Shown: positions 20,550 through 29,725 of the stretch, in pieces
Layout of the letters: every line of letters starts with the position of its first letter
Numbering within the stretch: the stretch's first letter is position 1
Assembly: GCA_029553475.1 (NCBI GenBank)
Contig: JAKPKV010000142.1
Location: 1-52,833 of the forward strand
Origin: Armatimonadota bacterium
GTDB lineage: Bacteria; Armatimonadota; Hebobacteria; CAIYQO01
DNA: 52,833 bases
Reading direction: 5' to 3'
Notes under the pieces: generated by a model
Database searches by the model: none
Seen by the model: only the letters and a program-made list of their open reading frames with translations
Told to the model about the DNA's origin: nothing
Translations under genes and position numbers: made by a program

Positions 20550-21308
20550 TCAAGCCGCGGGCGCCTCACGGCCCGCGGTGATGGCGATCGCCGTCTCGAC
20601 CGGCGGTTCCGGGGCGGTTTTCTTCTCGTACGTACAGCAGCGATACACCGCGCATTGCGCGCAGCGCGGCCGTGGGCGGCAGGTGACGCGCCCGTGCTCC
20701 CATAAGCCCATATGGAGTGGCAGGACGAGGGACGGCGGGATCACGGCGCCCAGCACCGCGTGCGCGCGCTCCGCCGAGACGCGCGGACCGATCCACCCCA
20801 GCCGCCGCGTCACCCGGTAGACGTGGGTATCCACCGGTACGACCGGGCGCCCGAGCGCGAACAAGCAGACAATCGCCGCGCTCTTCGGCCCGACGCCGTT
20901 GAAGTCGGTCAGGTATTCGCGGATCCGCTCGGTCGGCCAGTCGCGCAGGAAATCGAGCGTGGGCCCTCCCTGCTCATCGCGTAAGCGGCGCAGGATCTCC
21001 TGAAGACGCGCCGCTTTCGTCGCCGCGAAATTGACCGGATAGAGCGCGGCCGCCACCTCCTGAACCGGCGCGTCGGCGACCGTATTCCAGTCGCGGAAGC
21101 GCGCGCGCAGCGCGGCGAAGGCGCGGTCGCGATTGCTGTCAGAGGTATGCTGGCTCAGTATGGCCCGGACGAGGCTGTCGAGCGGCGGATCCGCGAAAAC
21201 GCCTTCCGCCCGCTTGCGCGCTTCGATATAGGGGTAGGCCCGGGCGAGCAGCCCCGCGACCTGATGGATCTCCGCGTGGGTGACGCGTTTCTCATCTCTC
21301 TCCCGCAT
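20550..21308 (-). CDS. nth: Endonuclease III-like DNA glycosylase
   Basis: A HhH-GPD base-excision glycosylase/AP lyase, 252 residues, somewhat longer than E. coli Nth (211). The helix-hairpin-helix LTDFNGVGPKSAAIV carries the catalytic lysine, and PVDTHVYRVTRRLGW the catalytic aspartate. A C-terminal iron-sulfur cluster motif with four cysteines follows (CRPRPRCAQCAVYRCC). Both ends extend past the core with no recognisable domain. The opening DSLVRAILSQHTSDSNRDRAF resembles the LSQ(T/N)T motif, with His in the third position. Start ATG 21308 has GGGGAGGAG. It lies 15 bp after the ferritin-like gene in the same direction. Confidence 0.88.
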   Translation of the reverse strand: MRERDEKRVTHAEIHQVAGLLARAYPYIEARKRAEGVFADPPLDSLVRAILSQHTSDSNRDRAFAALRARFRDWNTVADAPVQEVAAALYPVNFAATKAARLQEILRRLRDEQGGPTLDFLRDWPTERIREYLTDFNGVGPKSAAIVCLFALGRPVVPVDTHVYRVTRRLGWIGPRVSAERAHAVLGAVIPPSLVLPLHMGLWEHGRVTCRPRPRCAQCAVYRCCTYEKKTAPEPPVETAIAITAGREAPAA

Positions 21309-21323
21309 CTCTCCTCCCCGTCG

Positions 21324-21833
21324 TCACGCCGCCCGGCGCGCTTCGCCGGATGATCCTCCTCCGCTGAGGGAGGGCAGCAGGCGCTGCAGCCGGCGCAGAT
21401 CGTCATGCTCGCGGCGCAGGTTCGTCTTCAACAGCTCGGCTACCTCATCTTTGCCCAGCGCCCGCGCCAGGGCGATCATCCCCTGATACCTGCCGACTTC
21501 CAGGTGGCCGAAGGCGATGGCGGCTAGCGTCAGGTGGATATCCCTATCCTGCCCCCGTGCCATCGGCATCTCCCGCATGGTCAGTTCGTCCTCGCGTTTG
21601 CGCGCCGCGACGAAGGGGCTGGTTAACCCCTGAATCGGTTCGGCATCCAGCGCGTCCAGGCAGACCCGCAAGTTCGCCACCCGCGCCTGGATCGCGCCAA
21701 TCTCGTGGGCGATCGCGTCCTGGAGCCGCGCATCGCTCACCTGATCCGACCAGGCCATCAGGTAGTCACGCCATCCTTCCTCCGTCGCGACCATCTCCTG
21801 CAACTGCACCACCAGGTGTCTGTCAAGAGGCAT
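21324..21833 (-). CDS. Ferritin-like protein (DUF892/YciE-type)
   Basis: A 169-residue all-helical protein. Helix-borne Glu/His residues (TEEGWRDYL, AHEIGAIQARV, FGHLEVGRYQGMIALARALG, RREHDDLRRLQRLL) match the four-helix ferritin-like fold of the DUF892/YciE family, whose members are linked with stress resistance. The C-terminal GGGSSGEARRAA tail is disordered. Start ATG 21833 has AAAGGAG, and a TATACT at 21868-21873 on the minus strand may be its -10. The pairing with endonuclease III in one transcript would fit a DNA-damage or oxidative-stress theme; that is inference. Confidence 0.65.
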   Translation of the reverse strand: MPLDRHLVVQLQEMVATEEGWRDYLMAWSDQVSDARLQDAIAHEIGAIQARVANLRVCLDALDAEPIQGLTSPFVAARKREDELTMREMPMARGQDRDIHLTLAAIAFGHLEVGRYQGMIALARALGKDEVAELLKTNLRREHDDLRRLQRLLPSLSGGGSSGEARRAA

Positions 21834-21960
21834 CCCCTGCTCCTTTCACGTCGCGAAATGCAGGTGCAGTATACGCGGGTTACGCATGACGGAGACGCCG
21901 GCGTCATGCCAATGCCGTCCCCCGCGCGCGGATGTCGCGCGGAACGGCACAACCCGATCA

Positions 21961-22821
21961 TCATCGGCCGGCCAGGAGCACGTCAATGCCCGTGCCCAGG
22001 AGCAAGAGCAGGCTGATGGCGCCGTTGGCGGTGAAGAAGGCGGCATCTACGCGGCGCAAATCGTCGGGGCGCACCATGCGGTGCTGCGCGATGAGCAGCG
22101 CGCCGACGGGCGCCAGCGCCGCCGCATACCCCCACCCCAACCCCGCCAACCATCCGAAAGCCGCGAGCCCGAGGAAGGCCAGGAGATGGAGAAACGCGGA
22201 CAGCGCCAGCGCGCGGCCCAGGCCCAGCGCCGCCGGCAGCGAATGCAATCCGACCGCGCGGTCGAACTCCGCGTCCTGGCAGGCGTAGATGATGTCGAAT
22301 CCCGCCACCCAGCAGAGCACGGCGAGGGTGAGGGCCATGGGCGCGAGGGTGAGCGTCCCGGTGAGCGCGATCCACGCCGCGGAGGGAGCGATGCCCAGCG
22401 CCAGCCCCAGCACCAGGTGCGAGGCCGCGGTGAAGCGTTTCGTCAGGGAATATCCCCACACCACGGCCAGCGCCACCGGCGACAGCCACAGCGCCAGCGG
22501 ATTGAGCTGCCAGGCCGCCGCCACCAGCAGCGCGGCGGCCGCCAGCGTGAAGGCCCACGCCTGCCCCACCGTCACCAGCCCCGCCGGCAGCGCCCGTCCC
22601 CGGGTGCGCGGGTTGCGGCGGTCATATTCCAGGTCGGCGAGGCGATTGAAGGCCATCGCGCTGCTCCGCGCCCCCACCATCGCCAGGAGAATCCACCCCA
22701 GCGGACCCCACTGTATGCGCCCGTCCATCGCCACCAGCGCCGCCATCAGCGCGAACGGCAGCGCGAACAGCGTATGCTCGAACTTGATCATCTCCAGCAG
22801 GAGGCGAAGGCGGCGGAACAT
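21961..22821 (-). CDS. UbiA-family prenyltransferase (UbiA/MqnP-like)
   Basis: An integral membrane aromatic prenyltransferase, 286 residues with about eight predicted helices. The first Mg2+/diphosphate motif NRLADLEYDRRNPRTRGR (N59, D63, D67) and the second DIIYACQDAEFDRAVGLHS are intact. The group includes 4-hydroxybenzoate polyprenyltransferase (ubiquinone) and MqnP of the futalosine menaquinone route; without other quinone genes nearby the substrate is open, with MqnP favoured for this kind of bacterium. I place the start at ATG 22821, because a TATAAT at 22828-22833 leaves no room for a longer transcript to include upstream codons. Confidence 0.85.
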   Translation of the reverse strand: MFRRLRLLLEMIKFEHTLFALPFALMAALVAMDGRIQWGPLGWILLAMVGARSSAMAFNRLADLEYDRRNPRTRGRALPAGLVTVGQAWAFTLAAAALLVAAAWQLNPLALWLSPVALAVVWGYSLTKRFTAASHLVLGLALGIAPSAAWIALTGTLTLAPMALTLAVLCWVAGFDIIYACQDAEFDRAVGLHSLPAALGLGRALALSAFLHLLAFLGLAAFGWLAGLGWGYAAALAPVGALLIAQHRMVRPDDLRRVDAAFFTANGAISLLLLLGTGIDVLLAGR

Positions 22822-22827
22822 GGGCGT

Positions 22828-22833
22828 ATTATA
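22828..22833 (-). promoter_or_regulatory. -10 box of the prenyltransferase gene, leaderless arrangement
   Basis: TATAAT on the minus strand ends six bases before ATG 22821. The -35 is weak (TTCGCG at 18-base spacing). No ribosome-binding site is present. Confidence 0.55.
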
Positions 22834-22859
22834 GCACGCCCCTCCCCGGCGCGCGAACG

Positions 22860-24797
22860 TCACGCCCGGCATAGCTCCCAGGCGCGCAGCACTTCGGCCA
22901 CGCTCCACGCCTGGCTGATGGCGCCGTTGGGGGCGTGCGGCGGGTCGCCGTCGAATATCTCCGAGATGCTGCCGATGCCGGCGTCCCGGAGGTGGGCGAG
23001 GAGCGGCTGCAGCAGCGCGCGGCCGCCGGCCTTCGCTTCAGCGGTGTGGCCGTGCACGCGCAGGTACGCCTCCACGTAGGGGCCGATCAGCCACGCCCAG
23101 ACCGTGCCCTGGTGATAGGCGCCGTCCCGCGACCACTGGTCGCCGCCGTACTGCCCGCGGTACGCGGGATCGTCCGGCGCCAGCGTGCGCAGGCCATACG
23201 GGGTGAGCAGATGGCGGGTGACCGCCTCCACCACCGCCCGCGCCCGCGGGTAATCCAGCGGCGAGTGCGGCAGGCTGACGGCGAAGAGCTGGTTCGGCCG
23301 CAGGCGCGCGTCCGGCGCGTCGCCGAGCACGTCATAGAGATAGCCGCCCTCCGCGTACCAGAAGGCGCTGAAGCTTTCGCGCGCCTGCTCAGCGAGCGCG
23401 CCATAAGGATTGGGCCAGCCCAAATCACGCGCGTATACTTCCATCACGCGCAGGGCGTGATACCAGAGCGCGTTCACCTCGACCGGTTTCCCGGCGCGCG
23501 GCGTCACCACCCAGTCGCCCACCTTCGCATCCATCCAGGTGAGCTGCCAGCCGGGCGCGTCGGCGACGATGAGCCCGTCCGGCGCCATGCGGATGCCGTA
23601 GTCGGTGCCGTCCCGGTAGGCGTGGATGATCGCTTCCAGCGCCGGCCGCAGCTCCTCGACCAGCGCGCGGTCGCCGGCCGCCCGCACATACCGGTCCACC
23701 GCGTAGACGAACCAGAGCGAGGCATCCACCGCGTTATACGCGCCGCCCTCGCCGGAATCGGAGAAGACGTTGGGCAGCAGGCCGTGCCGGCGCGCCGCGG
23801 CGAAAGTGCGCAGGATGGCGGCGGCGTCTTCCGCGCGCCCGGTGGTCAGGCACAGCCCGGGCAGCGCGATCATCGTGTCGCGGCCCCAATCGCCGAACCA
23901 GTGATAGCCGGCAATCACCGTGCGCCCGCGCGCGATCTCCGCGCCCGTCACGGTCTGCCGCTCTACCAGAAAAGTGGCGGCGGCGTGGCGCAGGAGGGTG
24001 ATCTCCTCCGGCTCGCCGGCGTCGCGGGCCGGCGCGCGCGGCAGCTCGGCAATCGGCGTACGGCCTTGCGGCTGCGTCGTCAGCGTCACGGTGAAATCAT
24101 CGCCCGGTCCCAGCGACGCCAGCAGATGCCCGGGGGAAAAGTGGTTGTCCCGGTCTCCCAGCCCGCGCCGGGTCTCCCACCGGTAGACCATGTCGTGATA
24201 CCAGACCGGGTCGTCGTGCCACGCGCCGGCTTCCGCGTACATCCAAAAACCGTCGCGCATCCAGGATGGCCGCAGGTGAAGCTGGATGCCGTCTCCCCAG
24301 CCGGCGCTGGAGACGTCGAAGGGGATGCTCCCGGCCGCCGACTCGCCGTGGAAGTCGCGGGCATTCACCAACGGCGTCAGTTCCAGGTCATACGGCACCG
24401 TGCCGAGGTTGCGGTAGCGCACGCAGGTGGTATTGTCGCCGGGCACCATCCAGATGCATTTCTCCAGCGCCATCTCCCCCGCCGCAAAATGCATCACCAC
24501 TTGCCCACCGTCATAGACGACCTCGCGCAGGCGGCGATAGCCGTCAGGGTACAGCGCGCCGGGATAGGCATTCGTCGCCAGCGGCACGGCCTGCCCATCC
24601 CGGCGCAGCGTTTCCTCCAGCTTGGCCACCAGGACGTGGCGATTGCCGGGCGGATGCAGCGCGGCCACCAGCAGCCCGTGATAGCGCCGGGTGAGCATGC
24701 CGCACAGCGTCGCCGACGCGTAGCCGCCCAGCCCATTGGTCAGCAGCCACTCGCGCTCGCCCGCGTCTTCAAGTGTGAACGGGCCGGTGAAATGCAT
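22860..24797 (-). CDS. Glycogen debranching-type amylo-alpha-1,6-glucosidase
   Basis: A 645-residue cytoplasmic enzyme with the bacterial/archaeal debranching architecture. The N-terminal domain (residues about 10-220; REWLLTNGLGGYASATLCGM, RRYHGLLVAAL) is followed by a GH133-type (alpha/alpha)6 domain (about 260-640). Conserved catalytic-domain segments include WFGDWGRDTMIALPGL, AYNAVDASLWFVYAV, TWMDAKVGDWVVTPRAGKPVEVNALWYHAL, and QWSRDGAYHQGTVWAWLIGP near the end. It is expected to trim alpha-1,6 branches of glycogen or related alpha-glucans. The start ATG 24797 lies 16 bp after the enoyl-reductase gene, so the two may share a transcript. Confidence 0.9.
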   Translation of the reverse strand: MHFTGPFTLEDAGEREWLLTNGLGGYASATLCGMLTRRYHGLLVAALHPPGNRHVLVAKLEETLRRDGQAVPLATNAYPGALYPDGYRRLREVVYDGGQVVMHFAAGEMALEKCIWMVPGDNTTCVRYRNLGTVPYDLELTPLVNARDFHGESAAGSIPFDVSSAGWGDGIQLHLRPSWMRDGFWMYAEAGAWHDDPVWYHDMVYRWETRRGLGDRDNHFSPGHLLASLGPGDDFTVTLTTQPQGRTPIAELPRAPARDAGEPEEITLLRHAAATFLVERQTVTGAEIARGRTVIAGYHWFGDWGRDTMIALPGLCLTTGRAEDAAAILRTFAAARRHGLLPNVFSDSGEGGAYNAVDASLWFVYAVDRYVRAAGDRALVEELRPALEAIIHAYRDGTDYGIRMAPDGLIVADAPGWQLTWMDAKVGDWVVTPRAGKPVEVNALWYHALRVMEVYARDLGWPNPYGALAEQARESFSAFWYAEGGYLYDVLGDAPDARLRPNQLFAVSLPHSPLDYPRARAVVEAVTRHLLTPYGLRTLAPDDPAYRGQYGGDQWSRDGAYHQGTVWAWLIGPYVEAYLRVHGHTAEAKAGGRALLQPLLAHLRDAGIGSISEIFDGDPPHAPNGAISQAWSVAEVLRAWELCRA

Positions 24798-24813
24798 GCC
24801 GTATCGCTTTCCA

Positions 24814-25614
24814 TCATCCCAGCAGGTCTTCGCCGCCGTCGGCGCGGATGACGTTGCCGGTAATCCAGGCCGTGCCGGGCAGCGCGAGCACCGCGAGCGC
24901 CGCCGCCACGTCGCGCGGCGTCGTCAGCCGGCCGTGCGGGTTATTCGCCAGCGATTTCGCCATCATCTCGTCGTGTGACGGCACCTTGCGCAACGCCGGC
25001 GTATCGGTGACGCCCGCTTGAATGGCGTTGGCGGTGATGCCCAGCGGCGCCAATTCGACGGCGAGTTGGCGGATATGCGCTTCCAGCGCCGCCTTGGCGG
25101 CGGAGACGATGCCGTACTCGCGCCAGACCCGATGCCCGCCGGCGCTGGTGAGGGCGAAAATGCGCCCCCCCTCCTCCATCAGCCCGTTGTGGATCACCCC
25201 CTGCGTCCAGTAGACCAGGCTGTTGGCCATCACCTCCAGCGTCATGGTCAAGTGCTGCGCGGTGGCCATCTCGCCTTCCGCCGCCACCAGCGGCTTCAAG
25301 GCGCCGAAGGCCAGCGAATGCACCAGGACGCGCAGCCGGCCCGACTCGCCGCGATTCCGCAGCAGTCCGGTGAGTTCGGCGATCACCACCGCGCGCTTCG
25401 CCTCGTCGGCGGCGTTGATATTAAAAAACCGCGCTTCCACGCCCGCGGCGCGGATGTCCGCCAGCACCGCTTCGACCTCGCCCATCGTCGCGCGACGATC
25501 GAGATGCACTCCCGCGATATGATACCCCTGGCGTGCCAGCTCGCGCGCGATGGCCGCGCCGAAACCGCTCGATGCCCCCAGGATCAACGCCCACTGCCCC
25601 TGTTGCGCTGCCAT
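24814..25614 (-). CDS. FabL-like enoyl-ACP reductase (SDR family)
   Basis: A short-chain dehydrogenase, 266 residues. The coenzyme motif is [11 protein letters not shown], near the N-terminus. The active site reads Y-x6-K ([19 protein letters not shown]), the spacing that separates enoyl-ACP reductases from classical SDRs (Y-x3-K). The C-terminal half ([54 protein letters not shown]) matches Bacillus FabL. It is therefore expected to reduce trans-2-enoyl-ACP in fatty acid elongation. Start ATG 25614 ([13 protein letters not shown]) has GAGGA upstream; a longer GTG/ATG extension exists but is not supported. No other fab gene is adjacent. Confidence 0.78.
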   Translation of the reverse strand: MAAQQGQWALILGASSGFGAAIARELARQGYHIAGVHLDRRATMGEVEAVLADIRAAGVEARFFNINAADEAKRAVVIAELTGLLRNRGESGRLRVLVHSLAFGALKPLVAAEGEMATAQHLTMTLEVMANSLVYWTQGVIHNGLMEEGGRIFALTSAGGHRVWREYGIVSAAKAALEAHIRQLAVELAPLGITANAIQAGVTDTPALRKVPSHDEMMAKSLANNPHGRLTTPRDVAAALAVLALPGTAWITGNVIRADGGEDLLG

Positions 25615-25730
25615 GCATTCGTCCTCATCGTCGTGACTATACCGCATCACTCCCGCCTCACGGTGATCAATTCCGCCTCACGGCGCAGAGTCCTGCTACA
25701 AACGGCTCCGCGCGTCCGCCATCCGCGAAG

Positions 25731-25760
25731 TTGCCACTCCGATCGCTTTTCGGGTATAAC
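25731..25760 (+). promoter_or_regulatory. ribBA promoter
   Basis: TTGCCA (25731-25736), an 18-base spacer and TATAAC (25755-25760) lie 37 bp before ATG 25798. No FMN riboswitch is recognisable in the short leader. Confidence 0.65.
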
Positions 25761-25797
25761 ATGGATGCGGCGCCGGCCGGCGCCGGGAAGGAGCGAG

Positions 25798-27042
25798 ATG
25801 TCCGCCAGGTCCCAGCACGAGACCCCGGTCCCCTTTGCCCGCGTCGAAGACGCCATTGACGAGCTGCGCGCGGGCCGCTGCATCATCGTCGTGGACGACG
25901 AGTGCCGGGAGAACGAAGGCGATGTCATCGCCGCCGCGGAGTTAGCCACACCGGAGACGCTGAATTTCATGATGCGCGCGGCGCGCGGGTTGATCTGCGT
26001 GCCGATGCCCCGCGCCCGCGCCGAAGCGCTGGGCCTGCCGCCGATGGTCGCGCAGAATCAGGATTCCCACTGCACCGCCTTCACCGTCTCGGTGGACGCG
26101 CGCCACGGCGTCACCACCGGCATCTCCGCCGCGGACCGCGCGCGGACGGCGCGCGCGCTGGCCAATCCCGCCACGGCGCCGCACGATCTGGTGCGCCCCG
26201 GCCACCTGTTCCCGCTGGCCGCCCGCGACGGCGGCGTGCTGCGGCGCGCCGGCCACACGGAAGCGGCGGTGGACCTCTGCCGCCTGGCCGATCTGTCGCC
26301 GGTGGGCGTGATCTGCGAAATCATCAATGATGACGGCACGATGGCGCGGCTGCCGCAATTGGAAGCCTTCGCGCGGACGCACGGGCTGCCCATCATCTCC
26401 GTGAAGCAGATCATCGCCTATCGCCACCGGCACGAGCGGCTCATCACGCGCGTGGCGGCCACGAACCTGCCCACCGCCGCCGGGCAGTTTCGCGCGGTCT
26501 GTTACGCCTCTTCGATAGACGACCGCCCGTACATCGCGCTGGTGTGCGGGGAGCCGGACGCCTCGCCGACGCTGGTGCGGGTCCATTCGAGCTGCCTCAC
26601 CGGCGATGTCTTCCACAGCCTGCGCTGCGATTGCGGCGAGCAATTGCACCGCGCGATGACCATGATTCAGGACGCCGGAAAAGGCGTGATCGTCTATATT
26701 GACCAGGAAGGGCGCGGCATCGGGCTGGCGAACAAGCTCCGCGCTTACGCGCTGCAGGACGAAGGCGCCGATACCGTGGAGGCGAATGAAATTCTCGGTT
26801 TCGCCGCTGACCTGCGCGACTACGGGCTGGGCGCGCAGATCCTCGCCGACCTCGGCCTGCGCCAACTGCGGCTGATGACGAATAATCCGCGCAAAATCGT
26901 CGGCCTGGAAGGCTACGAGCTGGAAATCGTCGAGGTGGTGCCCATCCAGACCCCGCCCAATCCCCATAACGCGCGCTATCTGCGCACGAAGCGCGATAAG
27001 CTCGGCCATCTGCTTGCCGACGAGGAAAGGGCGTTGACCTGA
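25798..27042 (+). CDS. ribBA: Bifunctional 3,4-dihydroxy-2-butanone-4-phosphate synthase / GTP cyclohydrolase II
   Basis: Makes both starting intermediates of riboflavin synthesis. 414 residues. The RibB half (about 1-215) has [11 protein letters not shown] and [14 protein letters not shown], the substrate and Mg2+ sites. The RibA half (about 216-410) has [18 protein letters not shown], with the three zinc cysteines completed by DCGEQL, then [16 protein letters not shown] and MTNNPRKI. Both halves keep their catalytic residues. ATG 25798 is chosen because AAGGAGCG precedes it; the open frame continues far upstream but without family similarity. No other rib genes nearby. Confidence 0.97.
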   Translation: MSARSQHETPVPFARVEDAIDELRAGRCIIVVDDECRENEGDVIAAAELATPETLNFMMRAARGLICVPMPRARAEALGLPPMVAQNQDSHCTAFTVSVDARHGVTTGISAADRARTARALANPATAPHDLVRPGHLFPLAARDGGVLRRAGHTEAAVDLCRLADLSPVGVICEIINDDGTMARLPQLEAFARTHGLPIISVKQIIAYRHRHERLITRVAATNLPTAAGQFRAVCYASSIDDRPYIALVCGEPDASPTLVRVHSSCLTGDVFHSLRCDCGEQLHRAMTMIQDAGKGVIVYIDQEGRGIGLANKLRAYALQDEGADTVEANEILGFAADLRDYGLGAQILADLGLRQLRLMTNNPRKIVGLEGYELEIVEVVPIQTPPNPHNARYLRTKRDKLGHLLADEERALT

Positions 27043-27188
27043 CCGGCGCCCGCGACGCTCCACGCGCCCGCTGTCGCGATGCGGCTCCTCGGCTCCGCGC
27101 CTTGTGCGTTCCCCGCTCCCCTCGCCGGCGCGCAATGGCGTACAATGCCTGACGTGAACGCGCGAAGCACGCAAGGGGAATGCGACGC

Positions 27189-28913
27189 ATGGCGCCCGCG
27201 AACACCAGCCAGATGATGCCGGACCCCGCGCTCCTCCGGTTGGGCGACTACCTTGCCGCCCACGCGGAGGAGATCGTCCGGCGCACCGAGCGCGTCTGGG
27301 AGTCCTCCATCCTGCTGTTTGCGGAGCTGGATGACGAGCAGCGCGCGCGGATACGCTGGCTCGCGGTGCAGACGCTCGGCGTCTGGAATCTGCGCCTGCG
27401 CCAGGACTCGTCGTACGCCCGCCAGGTTCACGAGCTGGGCCAGCAGTGGGGTGAACAGGCCGCCCGCTGGTCGCTGCACATCTATTCCTTCACGCGCGCG
27501 CTGGAATTGCTCATCCAGACCCTCTGGGAATATATCGCGGAAACCTACCCCCTGGAGCAGCTCTCTCCCGCCGCGGTGTTTTTCATCGGGCGCCTGCGCG
27601 ATCAGGTGATCGAGAATATCAGCGTACCGCTGCTCTCGGTCTACCTGCAGCAGCGCGAAGTGTCCATGGCGCAGACGCGCTTCACGCTCGACAGCCCGCT
27701 CACCCTGCCGGGGCGCTCCCTGCTGCTGGAATTGCGCACGCGTCTGCTCGCCACGCGTGACCGGGTGCTGCCCGCCTGGGTGGAGAGCGTGCGGCGCTCG
27801 GCCCAGGCGACGGAGAGCATGGAAGGCTTGCTCGCGCAGCGCGGCGGGCAACTGCTGGACCTGCTGTTGTCGCTGCTGCAATCCCCCACCCCGGAAACCG
27901 GCGCCGTCAGCCTGTCCACCATGCGGCAGATCGGCCTGGACAGCGCGCAGGCGGGCGTCTCGTTCCGCGAGATGTTCCACGCGCTGCAACAACTCCGTCC
28001 CATCCTCTGGGAATCCGTCTATGAAATCTATCGCTTCGAGCAATACTGGCATCCGGCGGAGTTCATTGAAGCGCTCGCGCGGCTGCATCTGCTGCTGGAT
28101 CTGTTCTCCGAAGGCATCGGTCAGGCGTATCTGCAGCAGAAAGAAATGATTATTCAGGAGCAAGCGGAAGCGCTGCATCGGCGTGATCTGAGCCTGGCGC
28201 GGGAGATTCTGGAAAGCCTGCTGCCGCAGCGGGCACTGACCTTTCCGACGGTGGAAATCGGCGCGACCTGGCTGCCGTCGCGGGAAATCGGCGGCGATTT
28301 TTATGATGTCTTCGAGCTGGATGATGGCGACATTGTGCTGCTCATCGGCGACGTGTCCGGCAAAGGCATCTCCGCCGCGCTGCTGGTCAGCATGGTGAAA
28401 TATGTGCTGAAGGCGAACGCGCCGTATCATCGCTCGCCCGCCTCGCTGTTCCGCGTCGCCAATCGTCTCTTTTATACGGATATGGGGCCGGAGTTGTTCG
28501 TCACGGCGTTTGTGGCGCGCTATACGCCGTCTACCGGGCGCCTGGTGTATTCCAGTGCCGGACATGATCCCGGCTATCTCTGTCGAGCGGTGGCGCCGTC
28601 GCGTACGATTACCCTCCCCAGCCAGGGGCCGGCGCTCGGCATCTTCCCCGACATTACCCTGAAGGACCGCCGGGTGGTGCTGAGCGAGCACGATGTCGTG
28701 TTTCTCTATACCGACGGTCTGGTGAATATGCGCCGCGGCGGCGCGCTGCGCATGGATGTCCAGGATTTGTGTCAGTTCGTGCATCGGCACCGGGCCTTGC
28801 CGGCGCCGGCGATGGTGCAGCAGGTCGTGGATGAGGTGACGGCGTCGTGTGAAGCGACCGATGACATCACCGCGCTGGTGCTGAAGCGACGTGCGGGAGG
28901 GACGCGTGACTGA
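27189..28913 (+). CDS. SpoIIE/RsbU-type PP2C phosphatase with tandem N-terminal helical domains
   Basis: A 574-residue signalling phosphatase. Residues about 370-570 are a PP2C-like SpoIIE domain, with IGGDFYDVFELDDGD, GDVSGKGISAALLVS, SSAGHDPGYL and the terminal ATDDITALVLKRR; all metal-binding aspartates are kept. The N-terminal 345 residues are entirely helical and appear to be two copies of one domain of about 150 residues. Each copy ends in a matching segment (SVYLQQREVS near 155, QAYLQQKEMI near 320). They resemble the RsbRD N-terminal sensor family. A short coiled linker leads to the phosphatase. It should dephosphorylate an anti-sigma antagonist, none of which is encoded here. It overlaps the next gene by eight bases. 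Confidence 0.85.
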   Translation: MAPANTSQMMPDPALLRLGDYLAAHAEEIVRRTERVWESSILLFAELDDEQRARIRWLAVQTLGVWNLRLRQDSSYARQVHELGQQWGEQAARWSLHIYSFTRALELLIQTLWEYIAETYPLEQLSPAAVFFIGRLRDQVIENISVPLLSVYLQQREVSMAQTRFTLDSPLTLPGRSLLLELRTRLLATRDRVLPAWVESVRRSAQATESMEGLLAQRGGQLLDLLLSLLQSPTPETGAVSLSTMRQIGLDSAQAGVSFREMFHALQQLRPILWESVYEIYRFEQYWHPAEFIEALARLHLLLDLFSEGIGQAYLQQKEMIIQEQAEALHRRDLSLAREILESLLPQRALTFPTVEIGATWLPSREIGGDFYDVFELDDGDIVLLIGDVSGKGISAALLVSMVKYVLKANAPYHRSPASLFRVANRLFYTDMGPELFVTAFVARYTPSTGRLVYSSAGHDPGYLCRAVAPSRTITLPSQGPALGIFPDITLKDRRVVLSEHDVVFLYTDGLVNMRRGGALRMDVQDLCQFVHRHRALPAPAMVQQVVDEVTASCEATDDITALVLKRRAGGTRD

Positions 28914-29364
28914 TCAACCGCCGGACCTGGGCGCGACCCGTATCGCCTTTTCGTTTCCGGCCTCACCCGAGTCCATTAGCGAAGTGCGCCACCTCATTCT
29001 CGCGGAAGCCCGCACGCTGCCCTTTTCCGAGGATGACCTGGATGACCTCGCGCTGGCGGTGTCGGAGGCGTTCACGAATATCGTGCAGCACGCGCACGGG
29101 TATCGCATCCGCGGCGCCTGTGAAATCCTCCGGCGCGGCATCGCGGTGACCTTCGAAGTGGAGGAAGGCATCGCCCGCTATCTGGAGCGCCGGCAGTTTC
29201 CTTCCGGTTTGTCGCACGGCGGGCGGGGCATCCCGCTGTTGAACCTGCTGATCCCGACGATTGAGTTTCGCGAGAAAGGGAATGGCACGGCGGAATTGCG
29301 TCTGGTGAAACCCCTGCATGGAAAGAGGAGTGCGCATGAAAACGGTACTGATCGTGGAGGATAA
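28906..29364 (+). CDS. RsbW-like anti-sigma-factor kinase (HATPase_c2)
   Basis: A 152-residue GHKL ATPase of the RsbW/SpoIIAB class, which phosphorylates an anti-sigma antagonist and may bind a sigma factor. The N-box is LAVSEAFTNIVQHAHG (E54, N58, H62). The G2-like glycine segment is SHGGRGIPLLNLL near residue 105. The usual G1 motif DxGxG is replaced by EVEEGIARY (E86-E87-G88), so nucleotide binding may be altered. Start GTG 28906 overlaps the phosphatase stop and has GGGAGG five bases upstream. Its 3' end overlaps the next gene by 29 bases, so the C-terminal tail (KRSAHENGTDRGG) is probably the constrained part. Confidence 0.8.
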   Translation: MTDQPPDLGATRIAFSFPASPESISEVRHLILAEARTLPFSEDDLDDLALAVSEAFTNIVQHAHGYRIRGACEILRRGIAVTFEVEEGIARYLERRQFPSGLSHGGRGIPLLNLLIPTIEFREKGNGTAELRLVKPLHGKRSAHENGTDRGG

Positions 29365-29716
29365 TGCCGAGCTGGCCAAGCTGCTGGAACTCATCCTCCG
29401 GCGCGCGGGCTATGCCATCGTCGTCGCGGAAGATGGCGTCAGCGCGCTGGAGGCGTATCGGCAGGCGCCGCCGGATCTGGTGCTGCTGGATATCATGCTG
29501 CCGCAGATGGACGGCTATGAGGTCTGCGAGCGCCTGCGCGGCGAGCTGCACGCGGAAGCGCCCATCATCATGCTCTCGTCGCTGGATTCGCCGCTGGACA
29601 TGGAACGCAGCCGGGCGGTCGGCGCGACCGATCACGTGGCGAAACCCTTTGATCGCGACCGCCTGCTCGCCACCATCCGCCAGAATCTGGGGGAAGCGCC
29701 GGAGGCGGCGGCCTGA
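29336..29716 (+). CDS. Stand-alone response regulator receiver (CheY-like)
   Basis: A 126-residue single receiver domain. The acidic pair is E8/D9, the phosphoacceptor is D52 (LVLLDIMLP), the conserved Thr/Ser is at S81-S82 (MLSSLDSP) and the lysine is K103 (HVAKPFDRD). There is no output domain, so it signals by protein contact. It overlaps the kinase-like gene by 29 bases and completes a three-gene phosphatase / kinase / receiver transcript. The receiver may be the switch that tunes the phosphatase or the kinase-like protein; no histidine kinase is in the window. Confidence 0.93.
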   Translation: MKTVLIVEDNAELAKLLELILRRAGYAIVVAEDGVSALEAYRQAPPDLVLLDIMLPQMDGYEVCERLRGELHAEAPIIMLSSLDSPLDMERSRAVGATDHVAKPFDRDRLLATIRQNLGEAPEAAA

Positions 29717-29725
29717 CCAAACGCG

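Noticed and set aside
25018-25797. N-terminal extension of ribBA by 260 codons
   Set aside because: The extension is antisense to the enoyl reductase gene, contains the ribBA promoter and has no family similarity.
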